From: Planomonospora_B alba
GTDB lineage: Bacteria; Actinomycetota; Actinomycetes; Streptosporangiales; Streptosporangiaceae
DNA length: 64,000 nucleotides
NCBI RefSeq assembly: GCF_039534085.1
Contig: NZ_BAAAUT010000033.1
Location: 23,439-87,438, forward strand
Reading direction: 5' to 3'
The notes under the pieces: generated by a model
What the model saw: the letters and a program-made list of their open reading frames with translations, nothing else
What the model was told of the DNA's origin: nothing
The model's database searches: none
Translations under genes and position numbers: made by a program
Part shown: one piece after another, positions 57,833 to 64,000 of the stretch
Numbering within the stretch: position 1 is the stretch's first letter
Layout: every line of letters starts with the position of its first letter

Positions 57833-58633
57833 TCAGCGCGGCCGGACGCAGGTGAAGATCGCGGTGCCGGGCAGGTGGCGGCCGCGCAGCGGGCTCCAGC
57901 CGCCCCAGACCCGCTCGTGACCCGCGGGCCACTCCGGCTCCGTCAGCGCCGTCAGCACCAGCCCCGCGGCGGTCACGGCGCCGACCCAGTCGGCCATCGT
58001 GCGGTGGTGCTCGACGTAGCTCGGCTCCCCGTCGGGACCGATCTCCACGTACGGCGTGCGGTCGAAGTAGGAGCGGTCCGCCGTCAGCCCGCGCGGCCCC
58101 GGGTCGTCGGGGAAGGCCCAGCGGACCGGGTGGCTGACCGAGAAGACGAAACGGCCGCCGGGCCGCAGCACCCGCCGGGTCTCGGCGAGCACCGCCACCG
58201 CGTCGGCCACGAACGGCAGCGCGCCGTACGCCGAGCACGCCAGGTCGAACGAGGCGTCGGCGAAGGGCAGGGCCCCGGCGTCGGCCTGGACCACCGGCAG
58301 GGCCGAGCCGGTCTCCAGGTCGATCCGGCGGGAGTGCTGGAGCTGGCGGAAGGACAGGTCGAAGGCGGCCACCCGGGCGCCCTGCCCGGCCAGCCACCGC
58401 CCGCACTGGGCCGCGCCGCAGCCGATCTCCAGCACGTCCTTGCCCGTGACGTCGCCCAGCAGGCGGGCGTCGGCCTCGTCGAGCCCCTCCGGGCACCAGA
58501 CGAAGCCGGCGTCGCGCAGGAACGCGCCGTGCTCCGCCTGGTACTCGTCCGCGGCACCGTCCCACCAGCCGCGGTTGGCCCGCGAGCTGGCGGAGGCGTC
58601 CACCGGACGGCGGTCGACCCCCTCCGGGGCCAT
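57833..58633 (-). CDS. SAM-dependent methyltransferase
   Basis: 266 aa class I methyltransferase. SAM motif I VLEIGCGAAQCGRWLAGQ, acidic motif II VAAFDLSFRQLQHSRR, motif FADASFDLACSAYGALPFV, and post-motif RRVLRPGGRFVFSVSHPVRW. Substrate unknown. Its ATG overlaps the stop of the DUF4191 gene (TGATG), so it is translationally coupled to it, and the pair lies downstream of lipA. It could modify a lipoyl- or membrane-linked substrate, but nothing in the sequence proves this. Confidence 0.88.
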   Translation of the reverse strand: MAPEGVDRRPVDASASSRANRGWWDGAADEYQAEHGAFLRDAGFVWCPEGLDEADARLLGDVTGKDVLEIGCGAAQCGRWLAGQGARVAAFDLSFRQLQHSRRIDLETGSALPVVQADAGALPFADASFDLACSAYGALPFVADAVAVLAETRRVLRPGGRFVFSVSHPVRWAFPDDPGPRGLTADRSYFDRTPYVEIGPDGEPSYVEHHRTMADWVGAVTAAGLVLTALTEPEWPAGHERVWGGWSPLRGRHLPGTAIFTCVRPR

Positions 58634-59310
58634 CAGCGCAGCTTCGGACGGGGCATCTTCGCGCCGCGCGGCAGCGGGCCCTTGGGCATCGGCAGCGTCT
58701 GCGGAAGCGCCTTGAGGCGGTTGTTGACCTCGTAGACCGCGGGCTTCTTGAGGTTGCGGGGCAGCTTCATCAGGTGCCGCTGGAGCTTGGCGATCGGGAT
58801 CTGCCCCTCGCCGTCACCGGACTGGATGTCGTAGACCGGCACGTCGAGCGCGACCCGCTGGACCCGCTTCTTCTCGGCGACGAGCATCCGCTGCACCCGG
58901 TGGCCCGGCCCCTCGGAGACCAGGATGATGCCGGGGTAGCCGACCACGCGGTGCACGATGTCCTGGTCGCGGTTGACCGCGACGGCCGGGGTGACCTGCC
59001 AGTTGCCGCGCATGCCCTGCAGGACCGCGGCGGCGGCGCCGGGCTGGCCCTGCAGCATGGAGTACTGCGCCTTCTGGGCGAGCTGGCCGAACACGACCAG
59101 GCCGACCGTGAGGGCCAGCATGACTCCGATGAAGTAGAGCGGCCACCAGCCCGTGACCACGCCGATCACCACGCACAGCACGAGTGTGCCGAACGCCGAG
59201 GCGTAGACGATCGGCATCCCCTTCGGGTTGGCCTGCTTGATGATCTGGGCGATCATGCGGAGCTGCTTGACGCGCCCCGGGGTCTGTGGGGCTTCGGGCT
59301 TATTGGCCAT
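58633..59310 (-). CDS. DUF4191 membrane protein
   Basis: 225 aa. Two helices near the N-terminus (GMPIVYASAFGTLVLCVVIG, WWPLYFIGVMLALTVGLVVF) and a large cytoplasmic domain with YSMLQGQPGAAAAVLQGMRG, GYPGIILVSEGPGHRVQRML, and a basic tail. DUF4191 genes next to lipA are a constant actinobacterial feature; the function is unknown. The start is ATG 59310, giving MANKPEAPQTPGRVKQLRMI. Overlaps the methyltransferase gene by four bases. Confidence 0.92.
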   Translation of the reverse strand: MANKPEAPQTPGRVKQLRMIAQIIKQANPKGMPIVYASAFGTLVLCVVIGVVTGWWPLYFIGVMLALTVGLVVFGQLAQKAQYSMLQGQPGAAAAVLQGMRGNWQVTPAVAVNRDQDIVHRVVGYPGIILVSEGPGHRVQRMLVAEKKRVQRVALDVPVYDIQSGDGEGQIPIAKLQRHLMKLPRNLKKPAVYEVNNRLKALPQTLPMPKGPLPRGAKMPRPKLR

Positions 59311-59473
59311 GCTCTGCAGGATACAAATCCCGGGGTCAAGAAATGAAAATGTGACCTCCCCGGCGGCCCCGGGGACGGCGCGGAGCGGCGGCGGCGGAGG
59401 ACGCGCGAAGGCCCCGCGCCCGGCGGGGGCCGGGGCGGGGCCTGCTCGGCGCAAGACGCCCTCCGCGGGGCCG

Positions 59474-60403
59474 TCAGGCGTGCTGGCGGGCCTCGATGGC
59501 CTGCTTGTAGAGGCGGCCGGCCCGGTAGGACGAGCGCACCAGCGGGCCGGACATGACCCCGGCGAAGCCCATGGCCTCGGCGTCCTTGGCGAACTGCACG
59601 AACTCCTCGGGCTTGACCCAGCGCTCCACCGGGTGGTGGCGCGGGGTGGGCCGCAGGTACTGGGTGACGGTCAGCAGGTCGCACCCGGCCTCGCGCAGGT
59701 CGCGCATGGCCTCAAGGACCTCCTCGGGCTCCTCGCCCATGCCCAGGATCAGGTTGGACTTGGTGACCAGCCCGGCCGCCCGCGCCTTGGAGATGACCTC
59801 CAGGGAGCGCTCGTAGCGGAAGCCGGGGCGGATCCGCTTGAAGATCCGCGGCACGGTCTCGATGTTGTGCGCGAACACCTCGGGCGCGGCGGAGAAGACC
59901 TCCTCCAGCTGCGCCTGGTCGCCGTTGAAGTCGGGGACCAGCAGCTCGACGCCGCAGCCGGGCAGCAGCGCGTGGATCTGCCGGGCGGTCTCGGCGTACA
60001 GCCAGGCGCCGCCGTCGGGCAGGTCGTCGCGGGCGACGCCGGTCACGGTCGCGTAGTTGAGGCCCATCTGGCGGACCGACTCGGCGACGCGGCGCGGCTC
60101 GTCGGTGTCGTACTCCTTGGGCTTGCCGGTGTCGATCTGGCAGAAGTCGCACCGCCGGGTGCACTGGTCGCCGCCGATGAGGAAGGTCGCCTCGCGGTCC
60201 TCCCAGCACTCGGAGATGTTGGGGCAGCCCGCCTCCTGGCAGACGGTGTGCAGGCCCTCGCGTTTGACCAGCGCCCGCAGCTCGGTGTGGTTGGGCCCGG
60301 TCCGGAACCGGGTCTTGATCCACTCGGGCTTCTTCTCGATGGGGGTCTCGGCGTTGCGCACCTCCAGGCGGAGGAGCTTTCGGCCATCAGGAGCTACGGT
60401 CAC
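59474..60403 (-). CDS. lipA: Lipoyl synthase (radical SAM)
   Basis: Inserts two sulfurs into protein-bound octanoyl groups to make lipoate. 309 aa. Both Fe-S clusters have their ligands: auxiliary cluster CQEAGCPNISEC and radical-SAM cluster CTRRCDFCQI, preceded by TFLIGGDQCTRRC. Conserved ends GVMSGPLVRSSYRAGRLY with the C-terminal RSSYRA serine-tyrosine motif are intact. Start GTG 60403. Forms the lipB-lipA unit that feeds lipoyl groups to the sucB E2 in the same window. Confidence 0.97.
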   Translation of the reverse strand: MTVAPDGRKLLRLEVRNAETPIEKKPEWIKTRFRTGPNHTELRALVKREGLHTVCQEAGCPNISECWEDREATFLIGGDQCTRRCDFCQIDTGKPKEYDTDEPRRVAESVRQMGLNYATVTGVARDDLPDGGAWLYAETARQIHALLPGCGVELLVPDFNGDQAQLEEVFSAAPEVFAHNIETVPRIFKRIRPGFRYERSLEVISKARAAGLVTKSNLILGMGEEPEEVLEAMRDLREAGCDLLTVTQYLRPTPRHHPVERWVKPEEFVQFAKDAEAMGFAGVMSGPLVRSSYRAGRLYKQAIEARQHA

Positions 60404-60549
60404 GCAGCCAGCTTACGTCCCCGGGGAGGCCACGGCGGATCCGGGGCCGATCCGGCGGGAGGGCGCGCCGGGCCGGCCTGCGGCACGGCGCCGCCGGGGG
60501 CCGGGAAGAGCACGGCGCGGGGGCGGGCGCCGCGGCGGGCGCGGCGGGG

Positions 60550-61227
60550 TCAGCGCCGGAAGAGGTCCTCCTCGGGCAGCTCGAAGGCCTGCGCGCGCAG
60601 CGCCTCGGCCAGCCGCTTCTCGGCGTACGGCATGACGTCGTCGACCACGATCCGGCGGCCGGTCTCCGCCGAGAGCGAGGAGACGCCGGCGTCGGCGAAC
60701 CCGCAGGGGACGATCCGGTTGTACCAGCTGGGGTCGTTGGAGCAGTTGAGCGCGTAGCCGTGCATCGTGACGCCGCCGGAGACGCGGATGCCGACCGCGC
60801 CGATCTGGCGGTCGGGCAGGCCGTGGGAGGGGTCCCCGGGCACCCAGACGCCGCTGCGCCCGGCGACCCGGCCCACGTGCACCCCGAAGTCGGCGCAGAC
60901 CTGGATGAGGGACTCCTCCAGCAGGCCGATGTAGGTGACCACGTCCAGGCTCCCGCCCAGCCGGACGATCGGGTAGCAGACGAGCTGCCCCGGACCGTGC
61001 CAGGTGATCCGGCCGCCGCGGTCGACGTCGATGACGGGGGTGCCGTCACCGGGCCGCTCGTGCGGGGCGGTGCGCCGCCCGGCGGTGTAGACCGGCGCGT
61101 GCTCGAGCACCAGGCAGGTGTCCGGGACCCGGCCGGCGACCCGCTCGGCGTGGATCCGCCGCTGGAGATCCCAGGCCTGCTCGTAGGGGACATCGACGCC
61201 AAGACGGACGACTGCCAGCTCGCTCAC
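60550..61227 (-). CDS. lipB: Octanoyltransferase, with catalytic Lys replaced by Gln
   Basis: Transfers octanoyl from acyl-carrier protein to lipoyl domains, ahead of LipA. 225 aa. Family landmarks: VLEHAPVYTAGRRTAPHERP, GGRITWHGPGQLVCYPIVRL, GVTMHGYALNCSNDPSWYNR and active-site Cys175 in RIVPCGFADAG. In known LipB proteins a Lys in the RK(I/V)xAIG motif (Lys142 of the M. tuberculosis enzyme) pairs with this Cys. Here the motif reads DRQIGAVGIRV, with Gln141 in that place (codon CAG). The frame is open and otherwise perfect. Start ATG 61227 or close. Confidence 0.93.
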   Translation of the reverse strand: MSELAVVRLGVDVPYEQAWDLQRRIHAERVAGRVPDTCLVLEHAPVYTAGRRTAPHERPGDGTPVIDVDRGGRITWHGPGQLVCYPIVRLGGSLDVVTYIGLLEESLIQVCADFGVHVGRVAGRSGVWVPGDPSHGLPDRQIGAVGIRVSGGVTMHGYALNCSNDPSWYNRIVPCGFADAGVSSLSAETGRRIVVDDVMPYAEKRLAEALRAQAFELPEEDLFRR

Positions 61228-61255
61228 GGCTCAAGAGTAGTTGACCCGGTCGGGG

Positions 61256-61993
61256 TCAGGACGTGAGGAGGCGGGGCTCGATGCGGAACTCCTTGACCCC
61301 GTCCGCCCCGTCGTGCTCGACCCGGTAGGCGCCCGCGCCCTCGCGCACGCTGACGGCCTGGATGAACTCGGTGCCGACGTAGTGGAGCCCCACGCCCTCG
61401 TCGGCGGCGTAGCCGCCGGGCAGCTCGCCGGAGGCCACCGAGGCGTGCAGCAGCTCGCGCCGCTGCGGGTCGGAGTCGTAGTGCACGCCGCACGAGTACG
61501 GCAGCAGGGCCAGGCCCTCGGCCCACGGCCGCAGGACCGGGCCGAAGGAGTCGGTGTTGCCGCCGACGTGCCAGCAGAGCGCGCCCGCGCTCTGCCCGGA
61601 CAGCACCACGCCGGCCTTCCAGGCCTCCTCGAACGCCTCGTCCAGGCCGTGCAGCCGCCACAGCGCCGCCAGGTTGGCCACGCTGCCCCCGCTGACGTAG
61701 ATCATGTCCTGGCCGAGGATCCACTCGCGCGGGTCCTCGACGTTCGGCATCGGGAACACCGTCAGGTGGCTGACCTCGACGTCCCAGTCGCGGAACGCCC
61801 CGTACATCTTCAGCAGCCAGTCGGCGTCGTCGCCGGTCGCGGTGGCCAGCAGGCCCAGCCGGGGCCGGTCCTGGCCGGTGAGGTCGAGGGCGTAGCGCAG
61901 CAGGCCGCTCGCCTCGATGAATCCGTAGCGGGCGGAGGGGCGGAACGAGCCGCCGCCGATGGCGAGGATGTGGGACTGGCCGGATCTGCTCAT
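61256..61993 (-). CDS. Peptidase E-like (S51) serine hydrolase
   Basis: 245 aa, class I glutamine-amidotransferase-like fold. Catalytic Ser in VVLSGQSAGALCWHVGGNTD. Other landmarks: ILAIGGGSFRP, MIYVSGGSVANLAALWRLHG, CGVHYDSDPQRRELLHASV. Related enzymes cleave Asp-X dipeptides (PepE) or cyanophycin. Cytoplasmic, no signal. Neighbours on the same strand are the epimerase and lipB. Start ATG 61993. Confidence 0.9.
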   Translation of the reverse strand: MSRSGQSHILAIGGGSFRPSARYGFIEASGLLRYALDLTGQDRPRLGLLATATGDDADWLLKMYGAFRDWDVEVSHLTVFPMPNVEDPREWILGQDMIYVSGGSVANLAALWRLHGLDEAFEEAWKAGVVLSGQSAGALCWHVGGNTDSFGPVLRPWAEGLALLPYSCGVHYDSDPQRRELLHASVASGELPGGYAADEGVGLHYVGTEFIQAVSVREGAGAYRVEHDGADGVKEFRIEPRLLTS

Positions 61994-62032
61994 GACGTCG
62001 GTCTCCCCGGTGGCTCCAGTGGGAACAGGGAC

Positions 62033-62944
62033 CTAGAGTACGGCGGAGAGTGCCTCGTTGAGACGGATATGCCGGAACGCGTAACCCGACTCGAGCAGGC
62101 GCCGGGGGAGCACCCGCTGCCCGGTCAGCACCCCTTCCCGCGCGAACTCGCCGAGCGCGGCGCGCAGCACCGGGGCGGGCACGGCCAGCGGCATCGCCGG
62201 CCGGCGCACCGCCCGCGCCAGGGCCGAGGTGAACTCGGCGTTGGTGACCGGCTCCGGCGCGGTGAGGTTCACCGGCCCCCCGACGTCCCCGCCGCCCCCG
62301 TCAGCCCGGCCGGCGATGAGGTGCCGTACGGCGCCCACCCAGTCGTCCACCGAGATCCACGACCAGTACTGCCGGCCGGAGCCGAGCGGCGCCCCCAGCC
62401 CGAGCTTGAAGATCGGCAGGACCCGCTGGAGCATGCCGCCCTCGCGGCTGAGCACCAGCCCGGTCCGGAGCGTCACGGTCCGCACGCCCGCCTCCGCGGC
62501 CGGCGCGGTCGCGGCCTCCCAGGCCCGCGTCACCTCGGCGAGGAAGCCCTCGCCGGGCGGGGCCGACTCGTCCACCGCGCGGTCGCCGGTGTCGCCGTAG
62601 TAGCCGACCGCCGAGGCGGACAGCAGCACCGCCGGCCTGCTCCGCAGGGCGGCCAGCGCCGCCGCCAGGGTCCGGGTGCCCTCCACGCGGCTGCGCATGA
62701 TCTCGCGCTTGCGCTCGTCGCTCCAGCGCCGGTCGCCGATGCCCGCGCCGGCGAGGTGGACCACCGCCGCCGCGCCGCTCAGGGCGGCCGGGTCGACGAG
62801 GCCCTTGGCCGGATTCCAGAACGACTCGTCGGCGCTCTGCGGCGCCCGCCGTACCAGGCGGAGCACCCGGACGCCGTCGGCCCGCAGCGCCTCGACCAGG
62901 GCCGAGCCCAGCAGACCGGAGGCGCCCGTCACGATGACCGTCAT
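62033..62944 (-). CDS. TIGR01777-family NAD-dependent epimerase/dehydratase
   Basis: 303 aa short-chain-type Rossmann protein: VIVTGASGLLGSALVEALRA, VVHLAGAGIGDRRWSDERK, LSASAVGYYGDTGDRAVDES (YYG), LRTGLVLSREGGMLQRVLP, YWSWISVDDWVGAVRHLI and C-terminal FRHIRLNEAL. Family members are related to the cell-division inhibitor SulA annotation but real function is unknown. ATG 62944. Position between peptidase E and sucB is common in actinobacteria. Confidence 0.93.
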   Translation of the reverse strand: MTVIVTGASGLLGSALVEALRADGVRVLRLVRRAPQSADESFWNPAKGLVDPAALSGAAAVVHLAGAGIGDRRWSDERKREIMRSRVEGTRTLAAALAALRSRPAVLLSASAVGYYGDTGDRAVDESAPPGEGFLAEVTRAWEAATAPAAEAGVRTVTLRTGLVLSREGGMLQRVLPIFKLGLGAPLGSGRQYWSWISVDDWVGAVRHLIAGRADGGGGDVGGPVNLTAPEPVTNAEFTSALARAVRRPAMPLAVPAPVLRAALGEFAREGVLTGQRVLPRRLLESGYAFRHIRLNEALSAVL

Positions 62945-63141
62945 GCGGCCAATCTAACCGGCCCGGCCCGCGCTCCCGGGGAGGCGTGTCCCGGGCCCGT
63001 GAAGGCGGGTCCGGTGCGCGCCCGCCGACGCCCGCGCCGGGAACGGGCGGTGCGGGCGCGGGGAGGGGAACGGGTCCCGGAAAGGGACCGGGCCGGCCCG
63101 CGCGGTGCGGACCGGCCCGGTGGGCTCGCAAGAGCCGGGCG

Positions 63142-64000
63142 TCAGAGGCCCAGCTGGCTCTCGAAGCTGCCCTCCTCGAGACGGTGCTTGATCGTCGTGA
63201 GGAAGCGGGCGGCGTCGGCGCCGTCGACCAGGCGGTGGTCGTAGCTGAGCGCGAGGTACACCATCGAGCGGACGGCGATGACCTCGCCCTCGGGGGTGTC
63301 CACGACGACCGGGCGCTTGACGACCGCGCCGGTGCCCAGCATGCCGACCTGCGGCTGGTTGAGGATCGGCGTGTCGAACAGCGCGCCCCGGCTGCCGGTG
63401 TTGGTCAGCGTGAACGTGCCGCCGGTGATCTCGTCCGGGCTCACCTTGTTGGTGCGGGTGCGCTCGGCCAGGTCGGCGATCTTGCGGGCGAGGCCGGCGA
63501 TGTTGAGGTCGCCGGCGTTCTTGATCACCGGGACGAGCAGGCCGCGCTCGGTGTCCGTCGCGAAGCCGAGGTGCTCGACGTCGAAGTAGGTGACCTCGTT
63601 GGTCTCGCTGTTGATCGTGGCGTTCAGCTTGGGGTGCTGCTTGAGCGCCTCGACCGCGGCGAGGGCGAAGAACGGCATGAAGGAGAGCTTGACGCCCTCG
63701 CGCCGCTGGAACTCGCCCTTGGCCCGCTCGCGCAGGCGCGCGATCCGGGTGACGTCGACCTCGACCACGGTGGTGAGCTGGGCCGAGACCTGCAGCGACT
63801 CGACCATGCGCTTGGCGATGGTCTGCCGCAGGCGGGACATCTTCTCGGTGCGCCCGCGCAGGGTCGTGTCCACCGCGACCGGCGCGGGGGCCGGGGCGGC
63901 GGCCGGAGCCGCGTCGGCGGGGGCGGCCGGGGCCGTCTGCGGTGCCGGGGCCGCCGGGGCCTGCGGCGCGGCCGCGGGTTCGCGCTGGGCGCGCGCGGCC
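63142..64000 (-). CDS. sucB: Dihydrolipoamide acyltransferase (E2) of the 2-oxoglutarate dehydrogenase complex, N-terminus beyond window edge
   Basis: C-terminal 286 codons. The visible part begins in an Ala/Pro linker, then TLRGRTEKMSRLRQTIAKRM and the catalytic domain: FMPFFALAAVEALKQHPKLN, FATDTERGLLVPVIKNAGDL, GGTFTLTNTGSRGALFDTPI, YLALSYDHRLVDGADAARFL (catalytic His, HRxVDG). The N-terminal lipoyl domain and the E1/E3-binding domain lie past 64000. It carries the lipoyl cofactor that LipA/LipB downstream make. The TPIxNxPQVxMLG spacing fits SucB/DlaT of actinobacteria; which complex it serves is not settled from the visible part. Confidence 0.93.
   Translation of the reverse strand, partial: AARAQREPAAAPQAPAAPAPQTAPAAPADAAPAAAPAPAPVAVDTTLRGRTEKMSRLRQTIAKRMVESLQVSAQLTTVVEVDVTRIARLRERAKGEFQRREGVKLSFMPFFALAAVEALKQHPKLNATINSETNEVTYFDVEHLGFATDTERGLLVPVIKNAGDLNIAGLARKIADLAERTRTNKVSPDEITGGTFTLTNTGSRGALFDTPILNQPQVGMLGTGAVVKRPVVVDTPEGEVIAVRSMVYLALSYDHRLVDGADAARFLTTIKHRLEEGSFESQLGL

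Noticed and set aside
1..64000. tRNA genes, CRISPR arrays, insertion sequences, attachment sites
   Set aside because: Looked for tRNA T-loop signatures, regular repeat-spacer arrays and transposase motifs; none was found by eye. A tRNA scan or ISfinder search would be decisive.

Overview
The window is very GC-rich DNA in which most genes start with GTG or TTG behind a clear GGAGG-type ribosome site. It also carries an F420:NADPH oxidoreductase, SARP/AfsR regulators, an adenylylated type I glutamine synthetase with its GlnE, and the actinobacterial sucB / TIGR01777 / lipB / lipA / DUF4191 / RDD / glnA order. This points to a filamentous actinomycete chromosome. Streptosporangiales is the most likely order, but that is inference; no marker gene in the window fixes the genus. 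I saw no tRNA, rRNA, CRISPR array, insertion sequence or phage gene.

Layout. 1-6360: alanine dehydrogenase (cut by the left edge), a membrane protein with SecD-P1-like and Excalibur domains, a purine permease and an orphan molybdopterin subunit of xanthine dehydrogenase. 6467-14343: a large AfsR-type SARP, a 646-bp stretch without a gene, a tiny secreted peptide divergent from an XRE-TPR regulator, and a CopC / CopD-CtaG copper pair. 14526-21382: an orphan HATPase, map, a small conserved gene, npdG, and a DesK/DesR-like two-component system with an ABC exporter. 21557-31588: a trans-sulfuration PLP enzyme behind a perfect palindrome, DUF2278-LTD, a threonine-dehydratase-like protein, panB, two MFS exporters (one with its TetR gene and operator) and nadE. 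31798-39800: a secreted peptide, then an unusual signalling cassette of two paralogous histidine kinases around one protein that fuses a SARP to a complete NarL-type response regulator, then an MFS/ArsR-type pair.

39905-57796 is a nitrogen block: glnA2, glnE and glnA1, with GlnR-like boxes before glnA2 and glnA1. It is interrupted by accessory genes: a degenerate terpene-synthase homologue, an MFS relic, a Ser/Thr kinase with an nSTAND-like tail, and an island of secreted proteins at 51582-54250. 57833-64000 is the lipoate / 2-oxoacid dehydrogenase block: methyltransferase, DUF4191, lipA, lipB, peptidase E, TIGR01777 epimerase and the C-terminal part of sucB, cut by the right edge.

How the genes fit together. 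GlnE adenylylates the Tyr402 that is present in GlnA1, and GlnR boxes sit upstream of both synthetase genes. LipB and LipA make the lipoyl cofactor used by the SucB E2. The best candidates for undescribed biology are the 50-residue secreted peptide divergent from the XRE-TPR protein (an RRNPP-like peptide-sensing layout) and the kinase / SARP-response-regulator / kinase cassette.
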